Assembly: GCF_011008905.1 (NCBI RefSeq)
Contig: NZ_JAAIVI010000017.1
Span: 1,054,001 to 1,118,000 of the forward strand
Direction of reading: 5' to 3'
Length of the DNA: 64,000 nt
Source: Wenzhouxiangella sp. XN201
GTDB lineage: Bacteria > Pseudomonadota > Gammaproteobacteria > Xanthomonadales > Wenzhouxiangellaceae
The notes beneath the pieces were generated by a model. The model had not been told where the DNA came from and searched no databases. It worked only from the letters and a program-made list of their open reading frames with translations. This document shows, in pieces, positions 1-8,601 of this stretch. Position 1 is the stretch's first letter; each line of letters opens with the position of its first letter. The translations under genes and the position numbers were made by a program.

Positions 1-699
1 GCGCAGGGCGTCTCCGAACTGTTCCCACAATTCGTCGGCACGCTCTTCGCCGGCGGCTTTCACGACCGTGTCGTAGGGTCCGGCACGATCTTCGTCCAAG
101 GCCGCGAAGTTGTCATAGTGCGCGACGACGAAGTAGTCGGGTTCCGTAGAGTCGTTGCCAATATTCTGGTACCAGGTACCCAGGTGTTCATATTCAGCTT
201 CCTTCATGATGCCGGTAATGGCACTCACGGCATCGCGGAAGTCGCTGTTGTCGTCGACGCGGAAATGATGCAGGCGCACGACCGTGTAGCCTTCGGCCTC
301 CCCGCTCCAGTCGGCCATATGGCGGGCGTAGTGGGTGGAGACCGATTCGACATGCGGCGTGAGGTGCTCTTCGTGCTCCGGCCAGCAAGCTTTTCCCGCC
401 TCCCAGGGAGAATCCATTTCGGCCCAGTTGTCCATTCGGGAGACAAAGTGATACTGGCGGCCTTCACCCCCGACGTTGCTCCAGGTACTCCAGGTGCCAG
501 CGTCTTCGTGTTCCTCCAGACAGGCATGGTAGTCCTTGACGGCCTCGCGGAAAGCGGAGTCGTGTCCGATCTTGACACCGACTTCGGTGATTTGAAGCAT
601 GTAGCTGTCGTTTTCTTCCTGTGCAAGCGCGGCTGTGCCTCCCCCCAGGAGGACACAGGCGCTCAGCGTCAGAGTCAGTTTGGTCATGGTCGATTTCAT
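1..699 (-). CDS. Secreted protein with two tandem ferredoxin-like repeats (partial)
   Basis: The gene runs off the left edge, so 233 codons are visible and the C-terminus is missing. The start ATG at 699 is preceded by GGGAG at good spacing; a second ATG four codons on is the alternative. Residues 1-26 form a signal peptide ending at ALA-Q, so the product is exported. The mature part repeats itself: about residues 35-95 (FREAVKDYHACLEEH ... GTWSTWSNVGGEG ... DNWAEMD) align with about 155-215 (FRDAVSAITGIMKEA ... GTWYQNIGNDSTE ... DNFAALD). This resembles a duplicated dimeric alpha-beta barrel (NIPSNAP/ABM-like), which I infer from pattern only. No catalytic residue is recognisable and the function is unknown. 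A CRP-type palindrome lies about 55 bp upstream of the start. Confidence 0.8.
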   Translation of the reverse strand, partial: MKSTMTKLTLTLSACVLLGGGTAALAQEENDSYMLQITEVGVKIGHDSAFREAVKDYHACLEEHEDAGTWSTWSNVGGEGRQYHFVSRMDNWAEMDSPWEAGKACWPEHEEHLTPHVESVSTHYARHMADWSGEAEGYTVVRLHHFRVDDNSDFRDAVSAITGIMKEAEYEHLGTWYQNIGNDSTEPDYFVVAHYDNFAALDEDRAGPYDTVVKAAGEERADELWEQFGDALR

Positions 700-751
700 G
701 GCTGAACTCCCAAGTGAAAATGTCAATCGCATTGAATAATGATCAATGAAA

Positions 752-767
752 TGTGAAACATATCACA
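752..767. promoter_or_regulatory. CRP/Clp-type binding palindrome
   Basis: TGTGA-AACATA-TCACA is a perfect match to the CRP consensus (TGTGA-N6-TCACA). It sits between the divergent secreted-protein gene (start 699) and nadA (start 913). Its centre is about 60 bp from the ATG at 699, and a plausible -10 (TATTCA, 738-733 on the minus strand) would put it roughly 35 bp upstream of transcription. That suits activation of the secreted-protein gene. The rest of 700-912 shows no further gene. Confidence 0.7.
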
Positions 768-912
768 AAAATAGGGGCTTTCGCCATGGGGATGTGTGCG
801 AGGGAGCGCCTGTCCGGGCGCTCGGTCGTGGAAAATTGATGCTGGCCACCCCACATGTGTGAAGCCAGGCGGTTAACATGCCGTCGTCTTGATTGGTGGA
901 TACCCCAAAAGC

Positions 913-2019
913 ATGCAAAGCAACAACCCGCAAACACCCGCCCATCTCGTCTTTGACCAGGGCGTTCGAGACCGAACAGACGCACTTTACGAGCGGGTGC
1001 GCGACGTTGTCCCGGCGGTTGAATGGCCGATGTACGCGCCGCTGGTCGACGCCATTAACCGGCTCAAGGTCGAGCGCAATGCCGTCGTCCTGGCGCACAA
1101 TTACATGACGCCGGAAATTTTCAACTGCGTCGGCGACATCACTGGCGACTCGCTCAGGTTGGCCCAGGTGGCGGCCGAAGCCGAGCAGGACATCATCGTC
1201 CAGGCCGGCGTGCACTTCATGGCCGAAACGGCCAAGATCCTGTCGCCGGAGAAGACGGTCCTGATTCCCGACCTGGAAGCCGGCTGCTCGCTGGCTGCCT
1301 CGATCACCGGAGAGGACGTGCGGCGCATCCGGGCCGCCTATCCCGATTATCCGATCGTGACCTACGTGAACACCTCTGCCGAGGTCAAGGCAGAGTCCGA
1401 TATCTGCTGCACCTCTTCCAACGCCGTGGGCGTGGTCGAGGCCATCGCCGCGCAGTGGGGCAGTGACACTGTCATCATGATCCCCGACGAATACCTGGCG
1501 AAGAACGTCGCCAGCCAGACGGACATCCGTATCCTGACTTGGAAAGGCGATTGCGAGGTACACGAGAAATTCACGCGCGCCGAGATCGAGCAGTTGCGCG
1601 CCGAGCACCCGGACGCGATGATCATCACCCATCCTGAATGCCCGCCCGAGGTACTCGGGGCAGCCGACTTCGCCGGCTCGACCGGTGCCATGTCGGCCTG
1701 GGTGAGCGAGTATCGGCCCAAAAAGGCGATCCTGATTACCGAGTGCTCGATGAGCGACAACGTGGCCGTGGCCAATCCGGGCACGCAGTTCATCCGCCCC
1801 TGCAACCTGTGTCCGCACATGAAGCGCATCACGCTGGAGAAGATCTATCGGACACTGCGTGATCTGCGCTACGAGATCCATGTTTCCACAGATATTGCCG
1901 ATCGTGCGCGGGCCAGCCTGCGTGCGATGCTTGATCTCCCGCGCGGTGCCCAGCCGCCAGGCTTCGATACGTCCAGGCCCGAGCGCCGCGCCGAATACGT
2001 CAGCGTGTCGACAGCATGA
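913..2019 (+). CDS. nadA: Quinolinate synthase
   Basis: Cytoplasmic [4Fe-4S] enzyme that condenses iminoaspartate with dihydroxyacetone phosphate to quinolinate, the first dedicated step of de novo NAD synthesis after NadB. The 368-residue product is full length for the long NadA type. The three cluster cysteines are visible in EAGCSLAASI, THPECPPEV and RPCNLCPHMKRI. Substrate-binding patterns include LAHNYMTPEI near residue 59 and TYVNTSAEVKAESDICCTSSNA. I chose the ATG at 913, with GGTGGA about 12 bases upstream; an in-frame TTG at 889 would add eight residues. The stop overlaps the nadC start as ATGA, so the two are translationally coupled. nadB is not in this window. Confidence 0.95.
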   Translation: MQSNNPQTPAHLVFDQGVRDRTDALYERVRDVVPAVEWPMYAPLVDAINRLKVERNAVVLAHNYMTPEIFNCVGDITGDSLRLAQVAAEAEQDIIVQAGVHFMAETAKILSPEKTVLIPDLEAGCSLAASITGEDVRRIRAAYPDYPIVTYVNTSAEVKAESDICCTSSNAVGVVEAIAAQWGSDTVIMIPDEYLAKNVASQTDIRILTWKGDCEVHEKFTRAEIEQLRAEHPDAMIITHPECPPEVLGAADFAGSTGAMSAWVSEYRPKKAILITECSMSDNVAVANPGTQFIRPCNLCPHMKRITLEKIYRTLRDLRYEIHVSTDIADRARASLRAMLDLPRGAQPPGFDTSRPERRAEYVSVSTA

Positions 2020-2867
2020 ACGAGTCGCTGCCCGGCAACGTGGTTTCCGACATCGTGCGTCGCGCGTTGGCAGAGGATCTCGGCGGCCGAGGCGATGTCA
2101 CCACCTGCGCCACGGTTCCGGAGGCGGCGTGTGGGCGTTTTCGCCTGGTTGCGCGACAGGCCGGGGTGCTTTCAGGCGTTCAGGCTGCAAACGAAGTCTT
2201 CGCGCAAGTGGATCCGGATATCGAGATCGAGTGGCATGAAGTCGACGGTGGTTGGTTCGAGACCGGAGCGGTGTTGGCCGATTTGACTGGCCCGGCGGCC
2301 GGAATTCTCACGGCCGAGCGAACGGTGCTCAACTTCCTGGGACGCTTGAGCGGTATTGCGACGCTGACTCGCCGATATGTGGATGCCGTGGCTGGTACCG
2401 GTGCACGTATCGCTCACACGCGCAAGACCACGCCCGGGCTGCGTGCGCTGGAGTTGCAGGCCGTTGTCGCCGGCGGCGGCGCGCGCCACCGTTTCGGGCT
2501 GGATGACGCCATCCTGATCAAGGACAACCATGTGGCTGTAGTCGGCAGCGTGGGCGAGGCGGTGCGCCGCGCCCGGGCCTTTGCCGGCCACATGCTGCGT
2601 GTGGCCGCCGAAATCGATTCTCTCGACCAGCTCGATGAGGTGCTCGATGCCGGTGTCGACAGTATTCTGCTGGACAATTTCAGTCATGCCGAGCTCAGGC
2701 AGGCGGTCCTGAAGAGCCGGGGGCGTGGCGTTGTGCTCGAAGCTTCGGGGAAGGTCTCCCTGGAGAGCGTTGACCGGGTCGCTGCCACCGGTATCGACGT
2801 CATCTCTATCGGCGCGCTGACCCATTCGGCGCCCTGTCTCGATCTGGGTCTTGACGAACACGTCTGA
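2016..2867 (+). CDS. nadC: Nicotinate-nucleotide pyrophosphorylase (quinolinate phosphoribosyltransferase)
   Basis: Converts quinolinate and PRPP to nicotinate mononucleotide with loss of CO2, taking the NadA product directly. At 283 residues it has the normal family length. Characteristic stretches are HTRKTTPGLR near residue 130 (quinolinate and PRPP contacts), GGGARHRFGLDD, IKDNHV, AAEIDSLDQL and SILLDNFSH in the barrel, and ASGKVSLESV near the C-terminus. The start overlaps the nadA stop by four bases, so the genes form an operon. Confidence 0.96.
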   Translation: MNESLPGNVVSDIVRRALAEDLGGRGDVTTCATVPEAACGRFRLVARQAGVLSGVQAANEVFAQVDPDIEIEWHEVDGGWFETGAVLADLTGPAAGILTAERTVLNFLGRLSGIATLTRRYVDAVAGTGARIAHTRKTTPGLRALELQAVVAGGGARHRFGLDDAILIKDNHVAVVGSVGEAVRRARAFAGHMLRVAAEIDSLDQLDEVLDAGVDSILLDNFSHAELRQAVLKSRGRGVVLEASGKVSLESVDRVAATGIDVISIGALTHSAPCLDLGLDEHV

Positions 2868-2918
2868 AACAAGGCGGCGTGCTATCTTCGTCCCTGAATT
2901 CATGATGACGGGCAGAAC

Positions 2919-4157
2919 ATGAGCGAGCGCGAATTCGATGTTGTCCTGATGGGAGCTACCGGCTTTACCGGGCGTCTCGTGGCTGAACATCTGCTGCGTC
3001 GGCACGGCGCGAATGGTGGCTTGCGCTGGGCCCTGGCCGGGCGCAGCCGGGAACGGCTCGAACAGATCCGCCACGGCCTGGGCGAGTCGGCCGCCGACCT
3101 GCCGCTGATCGTCGCCGACAGTCATGATCGGGAGTCGCTCGACGCCATGGTGAAGCGAACCCGAGTGGTCTGCACCACGGTCGGACCTTATGCCCTGCAC
3201 GGATCGGACCTGGTGGCGGCCTGCGCCGCATCGGGTACCGACTACTGCGATCTCTCCGGCGAAGTGCCCTGGATGCGCCGGATGCTCGACGAACATGCCG
3301 AGGCCGCACACGAAAGCGGCGCGCGCATCGTGCATTGCTGCGGTTTCGACTCAATTCCCTCGGACATGGGCGTGTGGTTTCTGCAGAAGCAGGCCCGGGA
3401 GCGTTTTGGCGGTCCGCTGGAGCGCGTACGGATGCGGGTCAAGGCGGCCAAGGGCGGCCTGAGCGGCGGCACTTATGCCTCGATGCTCAATATCGTCGAG
3501 CAGGCGCGTCGCGACAAGGATATCGCTCGTATCCTCAAGAACCCCTATGCCCTGTGCCCACCCGACGCGCGCAAGGGCGAGCGCCAGCCCTACGTGTCAT
3601 CGGCTGATTACGACGCGGTCTTCGGGGTGTGGACTGCGCCGTTCATCATGGCTGCCATCAATACGCGCGTGGTGCTGAAGGCCAACGCGTTGTCCGGGTT
3701 CGCCTATGGCCGGGAGTTTCGTTACGACGAGGCCGTTATGACCGGTCGCGGCTTCTCCGGTCGCATGAAGGCCATTTCCGTTTCCCTGGCCATGGGCGCT
3801 TTCGCCCTGGGCTCGGCGTTGGGTCCGACCCGGGCACTACTGAAGAAGATCGCGCTGCCGAAGCCGGGCGAGGGGCCTTCGCCCGAACAGCGCGAGGCCG
3901 GATTCTTCAAGATCGTGATCGACGGGCGCAATGAGGGCGACGACCGGTCGCTGCGTGTGTCGGTCAGCGGCGACCGAGATCCCGGCTACGGCTCGACTTC
4001 GAAGATGATCGGCGAAACGGCCGTCGCCCTGGCGCGCGATTTGTCCCCCGAGGATTGTCCAGGTGGGATCTGGACGCCTTCGACGGCGCTCGGTGAGCGG
4101 TTGCTTGATCGGCTGCAGCAACACGCTGGTCTGAAGTTTGAGGTAGTCGACGCCTGA
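2919..4157 (+). CDS. Saccharopine dehydrogenase-like (trans-acting enoyl reductase family) protein
   Basis: A 412-residue protein with an N-terminal Rossmann fold: VLMGATGFTGRLVAEHLL at about residues 9-26 gives the GxTGFTG nucleotide-binding loop, followed by ALAGRSRERLEQI. The middle has TVGPYALHGSDLVAACAASGTDYCDLSGE and HCCGFDSIPSDMG, hallmarks of the saccharopine-dehydrogenase-like or trans-acting enoyl reductase family. These proteins probably act as NAD(P)-dependent reductases on lipid substrates, but the substrate here cannot be read. It starts 51 bp after nadC on the same strand and may be read through, although the functions are unrelated. The following 0.8 kb is repeat copy A. Confidence 0.85.
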   Translation: MSEREFDVVLMGATGFTGRLVAEHLLRRHGANGGLRWALAGRSRERLEQIRHGLGESAADLPLIVADSHDRESLDAMVKRTRVVCTTVGPYALHGSDLVAACAASGTDYCDLSGEVPWMRRMLDEHAEAAHESGARIVHCCGFDSIPSDMGVWFLQKQARERFGGPLERVRMRVKAAKGGLSGGTYASMLNIVEQARRDKDIARILKNPYALCPPDARKGERQPYVSSADYDAVFGVWTAPFIMAAINTRVVLKANALSGFAYGREFRYDEAVMTGRGFSGRMKAISVSLAMGAFALGSALGPTRALLKKIALPKPGEGPSPEQREAGFFKIVIDGRNEGDDRSLRVSVSGDRDPGYGSTSKMIGETAVALARDLSPEDCPGGIWTPSTALGERLLDRLQQHAGLKFEVVDA

Positions 4158-4170
4158 GGGTGGTGGTTTG

Positions 4171-4957
4171 GTTGTTGGCACTGGACGCAGTGGCGGCTTC
4201 GACACTTCAAAGGCGGTTCATCAATTGCTCTGCCGCGGGCTTGTGCGTTGCTACCACCGGGTTCGGCGGCTTCGACAAGTCAAAGGCGGTTTCGCCCGGC
4301 TGCTTCGCAGGCGCTGGATTGGCTGACGCCGCTCGTCGCGGCGCGGGCCTCGACAAGTCAACTTCTGTTTCGCCCGGCTTGCTTCGCAAGCTCTTTGGGC
4401 GAGGTACTTTTGTCGCTTGCAACAAAAGTACCCAAAAGTGCGCTTACAAGACGCGGTTGTGCCGCAAGACCAGTTGGCTTCAGGGCTTAACGGAGATACC
4501 GCTTCTGCCTTCGCTAATGCTCGGTCGTGAAACATGGCGTTTTCGATAAACGCCTGGCGTAGCCCGCACCCAGAAAGGACGACCTCGATCGGGGCCGGCT
4601 TCGATTGAGGGGGGACAAGCGCTCAGGGTGGTACGCCACTCGAAGTCGCGGTGCCAGATGCGGGCCGCACCAAGTGTTGTCGCAAGCCAGCATGTTCGGC
4701 AGCCGGGCCCAAGCAAAGCCCCAGTCACAGTCCGTGAAGCCACTCCGCTCAGATATTCCTGAGACGTAACCGTCATCTTTTAAGCGCATTTTTTGGGTAC
4801 TTTTTTGGCGCGACAAAAAAGTACCTCGCCGCAAGAGCGCGCGAAGCGCGCCGGGCGAAACCGCCATTGACTTGTCGGGGCCCGCCAACCCGGCGGTAGC
4901 CACACACTTCCCAGCGGCAGAGCAGTTGATGAAACAGCCTGCGCAGCAGGCGGGCGG
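4171..4957 (-). repeat. Composite inverted-repeat element, copy A (reverse orientation)
   Basis: Copy A fills the gap between two convergent genes. Its core runs from a hairpin at 4796-4825 (stem GGTACTTTTTT / AAAAAAGTACC) to one at 4403-4432 (GGTACTTTTGT / ACAAAAGTACC), 423 bp, in the orientation opposite to copies B-D. Outside the core, units of about 65-75 bp carrying CGACAAGTCAAAGGCGG and CGCCCGGC followed by a short GC-rich hairpin point inward from both sides: three at 4171-4400 and about two at 4840-4957. Bases 4681-4860 match copy C (10458-10637) with one visible difference. Small open frames inside are by-products, because copies differ by single-base indels. Confidence 0.9.
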
Positions 4958-4978
4958 CCCCGCCTCAGATTGGGCCGG

Positions 4979-6031
4979 TCAGCCTTCCTTCAAACTCTTC
5001 ATGTCGATAACAAACCGGTAACGTACGTCGCCCCGCTGCATGCGCTCGTAGGCTTCGTTGATGTTCTTGATGTCGAGCATCTCGATATCGCACTCGATGC
5101 CGTGTTCGGCACAGAAGTCCAGGCATTCCTGCGTTTCGGGCAGGCCGCCGATCAGCGATCCGGCCAGGGCTCGGCGTCCGAAGATCAATGGGCCGGCATC
5201 GAGCGGCGGGTCAATCGGTTCGGGCATGCCTACGAGGATATGGATGCCGTCGTGCTTGAGGGTAGCGATATAGGGGTTGAGGTCGTGTGCCACCGGAACG
5301 GTATCGAGCAGGAAGTCAAAGTGTCCGACTGCGGCCGCCATCTGTTCGTCGTCGGTCGAGACGATGACCTGGTGGGCGCCCTGGCGCTTCCCTTCTGCTG
5401 CCTTGTCGCTGGAGCGGGTGAAGAGGGTGACTTCCGCGCCCAGCGCCCGGGCGAGCTTCACGCCCATGTGCCCGAGCCCGCCCATGCCGATCACACCAAC
5501 GCGGTGTCCCTCGCCGACGCCGAAGTGCTTGAGCGGCGAATAGGTGGTAATTCCGGCGCAAAGCAGTGGCGCAGCAGCGGCCGGGTCCAGCGCATCTGGA
5601 ACTTGGACAACGAAGCGGTCGCTGACGACGATAGCTTCGGAGTAGCCGCCGTAGGTCTTGCTTCCATCGTGAAGGTCCTGTCCGTTGTATGTCAGCACAT
5701 TGCCGCCGGTGCAGTACTGTTCCAGGCCTTCCTCGCAAGCATGGCACTTGCGACATGAGTCGACCAGGCAACCGACGCCGACCCGGTCGCCCACCGCGAA
5801 TTGCTTCACGTCTTCGCCCACAGCCGTGACCCGACCGATAATTTCGTGGCCGGGCACCACCGGGTAGTCGGTCATCCCCCAGTCGTTGTGCACGAAGTGC
5901 AGGTCAGTGTGACAGATCCCGCAGTAGTCGATTTCGATCCGGACGTCGTCCGGACGGAGGTCGCGGCGCTCGATTTCGAGCGGGGCCACGCCGGATGTGT
6001 CCGATTCTGCGCCGTAGGCTCGTGTTGACAT
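4979..6031 (-). CDS. Zinc-dependent NAD(P) alcohol dehydrogenase (YahK/CAD-type)
   Basis: Medium-chain dehydrogenase of 350 residues that interconverts aldehydes and alcohols. Catalytic zinc ligands appear in DYCGICHTDLHF (Cys near 37) and PVVPGHEIIG. The structural zinc loop is CRKCHACEEGLEQYC near residues 94-108. The cofactor fold is IGMGGLGHMGVKLARALGAE near residue 185, followed by TRSSDK, which suggests NADPH preference as in YahK-type aldehyde reductases. The spacing of YNGQDLHDGSKTYGGYSE is typical of the cinnamyl-alcohol/YahK branch. No strong ribosome-binding site precedes the ATG at 6031. Repeat copy A lies just beyond its stop and copy B begins about 50 bp upstream of its start, so its promoter lies within or against the repeat. 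Confidence 0.93.
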   Translation of the reverse strand: MSTRAYGAESDTSGVAPLEIERRDLRPDDVRIEIDYCGICHTDLHFVHNDWGMTDYPVVPGHEIIGRVTAVGEDVKQFAVGDRVGVGCLVDSCRKCHACEEGLEQYCTGGNVLTYNGQDLHDGSKTYGGYSEAIVVSDRFVVQVPDALDPAAAAPLLCAGITTYSPLKHFGVGEGHRVGVIGMGGLGHMGVKLARALGAEVTLFTRSSDKAAEGKRQGAHQVIVSTDDEQMAAAVGHFDFLLDTVPVAHDLNPYIATLKHDGIHILVGMPEPIDPPLDAGPLIFGRRALAGSLIGGLPETQECLDFCAEHGIECDIEMLDIKNINEAYERMQRGDVRYRFVIDMKSLKEG

Positions 6032-6084
6032 GGTGGGGTCCCGATTATTTGACTAGGATGTTGATCATAACGCTGAAATGGTGA

Positions 6085-6827
6085 GCCTGCTGTGCAGGCT
6101 GGTGTATCAATTCCTGTGCCATTGGATTGGCTGATGCCACCGGCCGCTGTACGAGCCTCGACACGTCAAAGGCGGTTTCGCCCGGCGCGCTTCGCGCGCT
6201 CTTGCGGCGAGGTACTTTTTTGTCGCGCCAAAAAAAGTACCCAAAAAATGCGCTTAGAAGATGACGGTTGCGTCTCAGTAATACCTGGTCGGAGTGGCTT
6301 CACGAACTGTGACTGGGGCTTTGATGTTGCCCGGCTGCCGAACATGCTGGCTCACGACTATGCTTGGCGCGGCCCGCATCTGGCTCAACGACTTCGAGTG
6401 TCGTCCCACGCCAGGGGCTCGTCCCACCCTTAATCGAAGCTGACCCCGATCGAGGTCGTGCTGTTCTGGTGCGGGCTACACCAAGCTTTTATCGAAAACG
6501 CCATGTTTCACGACCGAGCGTTAGCGATGGCAAGAGCAGTATCTCCGTTAAGCCCTGAAGCCTTCTGGTCCTGCGGAACAACCGCGTCTTCTAAGAGCGT
6601 TTTTGGTGACTTTTGTCGCGATTGACAAAAGTTACTCGCCCAAAGAGCTTGCGAAGCAAGCCGGGCGAAACAGAAGTTGACTTGTCGAGGCCCCCACAGC
6701 GACCCGTGGCATCAGCCAATCCTGTGCTCGCGAAGCAAGCCGGGCGAAACCGCCTTTGAAGTGTCGAGGCCCGCGCCGCGACCCGTGGCGTCAGCCAATC
6801 CCGTGTCTGCGAAACAGGCCGGGCGAA
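6085..6827 (+). repeat. Composite inverted-repeat element, copy B
   Basis: The core runs from the left hairpin at 6211 (GGTACTTTTTT stem) to the right hairpin ending at 6635 (GACAAAAGTTAC arm), 425 bp. On the left are one full unit and part of another, beginning with the hairpin GCCTGCTGTGCAGGC. On the right are two full inverted units and a truncated third, each with GCGAAGCAAGCCGGGCG or a variant, then CGACAAGTC or CGACACTTC read in reverse, then a GACCCGTGGC-TCAGCCAAT tail. The element ends exactly at the stop codon of the next (minus-strand) gene. No transposase gene and no clear target-site duplication is visible. Confidence 0.9.
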
Positions 6828-8411
6828 TCAATCCCATCGATCGGACCGGGCAGTTCGCCACGAATCACCAAATGGCCCCTGGCCGTTGGTTTCATCGAGC
6901 AACTGGCCTGGCTCGAGGAAATTGTAGAGATCGGCGAAGGTTGAAACGTTCAGTTCGGTGGCTCGGCGGTAGATATGGTGCGGTCGGATCTCGTCGGTGT
7001 GACTCAGGCCCATGGCCGAGAGCATCTTGATCAGGCTCTCGATGGTCTTGCGGTGGTAGCGGGCCACGCGCGGTGCCTTGTCGTCGACCACCAGTCCACG
7101 CACCAGGGACGGGTTCTGGGTGGTGACACCGGTCGGGCAGGTGTTGTTGTTGCAACTCAGCGACTGGATGCAGCCCAGGGCGAACATCATCCCGCGCGCA
7201 CTGTTGCAGCCGTCGGCACCGAGTGCGAGGGCGCGGATCATGTGAAAGGCACTCAGGATCTTGCCGCTGCAGAAGATCTTGATATCGTCGCGCAAGCCGG
7301 TGCCCGTGAGAATGTCATGTACGGTCACGATCGCGTCGCGCTTGGGCATGCCAAGGGAGTTGGTGAATTCCAGCGGTGCGGCACCGGTGCCGCCCTCGCC
7401 GCCGTCAACGGTGATGAAATCGGGGCGGATTCCGGTATCGAGCATCGCGCGACACATGGCCATGAAGTCGCTGATACGACCCATGCAGAACTTGATGCCG
7501 ACCGGCTTGCCGCCGGACAGATCACGCAGCTGACCGATAAATTCCATCAGCTCACTGGGCGTGGAAAAGGCGCTGTGGGCTGCCGGAGAAATACAGGCCT
7601 CGCCCGCTGGAACTTCACGCGCCTCGGCGATCTCCCGGCTCACCTTGGGGCCGGGCAGAATGCCGCCGGCGCCGGGCTTGGCGCCTTGCGAGAGTTTCAG
7701 TTCGATCATCCGGACGGTCTCGCCGGTTGCCGTTTCGCCGAACCGTTCGGGATTGAATCGGCCCTCGGGCGTGCGGCATCCGAAGTAGCCCGATCCGATT
7801 TGCCAGATCAGGTCACCGCCGCCTTCGAGGTGGTAGCGCGAAACACCCCCTTCCCCGGTGTTGTGTGCGAAGCCGCCTTCGGCCGCCCCCCGGTTAAGCG
7901 CCATGATGGCGTTCTTCGACAGCGAGCCGAAGCTCATCGCCGAGACGTTGAGCAGTGATGATGAATAGGGCTTGCCACAGTCCTTGCCGCCGATGTCGAT
8001 GCGCGGTTCCTCCTCCAGCAAGGGAGCCGGCGTGGTCACATGGGCGGCCCACTCATAGCCGGGTCGGTAGACATCGCGCTGGGTACCGAAGGGCTTGGTT
8101 TCGAGTTCGCCCTTGGCGCGTTGATAGATCAGCGCCCGGTATTCGCGTTCGACCGGATAGGCATCGAGATTGCTTTCGATCAGGTACTGCTGGATTTCCG
8201 GTCGGAAGTGTTCGATCAAGTAGCGGAAATGTCCGATGATGGGAAAATTCCGCAACACGGTGTGCTTGGTCTGCATGGCGTCGCGAAGCCCCAGCGCCAG
8301 CAGCGGAACGATGATCAGTTGCAGGTACCAGGCCGGTGACCAGGCCATGCCGACCAGGCCGACAACCGCGAAGCCGATCAGCAGGAATACGAATACCGAT
8401 TGTCTTGCCAT
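6828..8411 (-). CDS. Membrane-anchored FMN-binding glutamate synthase-like oxidoreductase
   Basis: A 527-residue stand-alone version of the GltB synthase domain. Two membrane helices (residues about 5-22 and 29-45) precede a cytoplasmic barrel. FMN-site features include LNVSAMSFGSLS, GEGGVSRYH, GQLRDLSGGKPVGIKF and VDGGEGGTGAAP. CIQSLSCNNNTCPTGVTTQ near residue 420 matches the cysteine spacing of the 3Fe-4S centre in GltB. It lacks the glutaminase domain, so ammonia-dependent glutamate formation is not assured and the physiological reaction of these short paralogues is uncertain. The C-terminus (TARSDRWD) looks natural, although the stop abuts repeat copy B. It is divergent from efpL across 190 bp. 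Confidence 0.9.
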   Translation of the reverse strand: MARQSVFVFLLIGFAVVGLVGMAWSPAWYLQLIIVPLLALGLRDAMQTKHTVLRNFPIIGHFRYLIEHFRPEIQQYLIESNLDAYPVEREYRALIYQRAKGELETKPFGTQRDVYRPGYEWAAHVTTPAPLLEEEPRIDIGGKDCGKPYSSSLLNVSAMSFGSLSKNAIMALNRGAAEGGFAHNTGEGGVSRYHLEGGGDLIWQIGSGYFGCRTPEGRFNPERFGETATGETVRMIELKLSQGAKPGAGGILPGPKVSREIAEAREVPAGEACISPAAHSAFSTPSELMEFIGQLRDLSGGKPVGIKFCMGRISDFMAMCRAMLDTGIRPDFITVDGGEGGTGAAPLEFTNSLGMPKRDAIVTVHDILTGTGLRDDIKIFCSGKILSAFHMIRALALGADGCNSARGMMFALGCIQSLSCNNNTCPTGVTTQNPSLVRGLVVDDKAPRVARYHRKTIESLIKMLSAMGLSHTDEIRPHHIYRRATELNVSTFADLYNFLEPGQLLDETNGQGPFGDSWRTARSDRWD

Positions 8412-8601
8412 GGGCGAAGCCTAGCCCGAATCAGGGGTGATTTGAAGTCCCCGGTTTCAGAAGCTCGCCTCGATCCGGGCGTGAACGAAACGACCGTTGA
8501 TGCCGATTGGACTGATCGAGTCGACCCAGGGAACCAAAGTGCGCGCCGACCGGTGGCAGATGCAGTATGCTTTGCGCCGATTCAATCGCGATGGAGACAG
8601 C

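Noticed and set aside
763-1881. 372-codon open frame antisense to nadA
   Set aside because: No recognisable product; nadA with all cluster cysteines occupies the other strand.
4171-4400. Repeated units of the large elements considered as a CRISPR array or integron attC sites
   Set aside because: Units are 65-75 bp, diverged, few per copy and arranged in inverted sets around a core. There are no regular spacers, no cas genes, no integrase and no cassette genes.
4480-4776. Open frame of 98 codons inside repeat copy A, with a similar frame in copy C (10542-10805)
   Set aside because: Similarity follows from conserved DNA in every frame. Single-base indels between copies break the frame and no ribosome-binding site precedes it.
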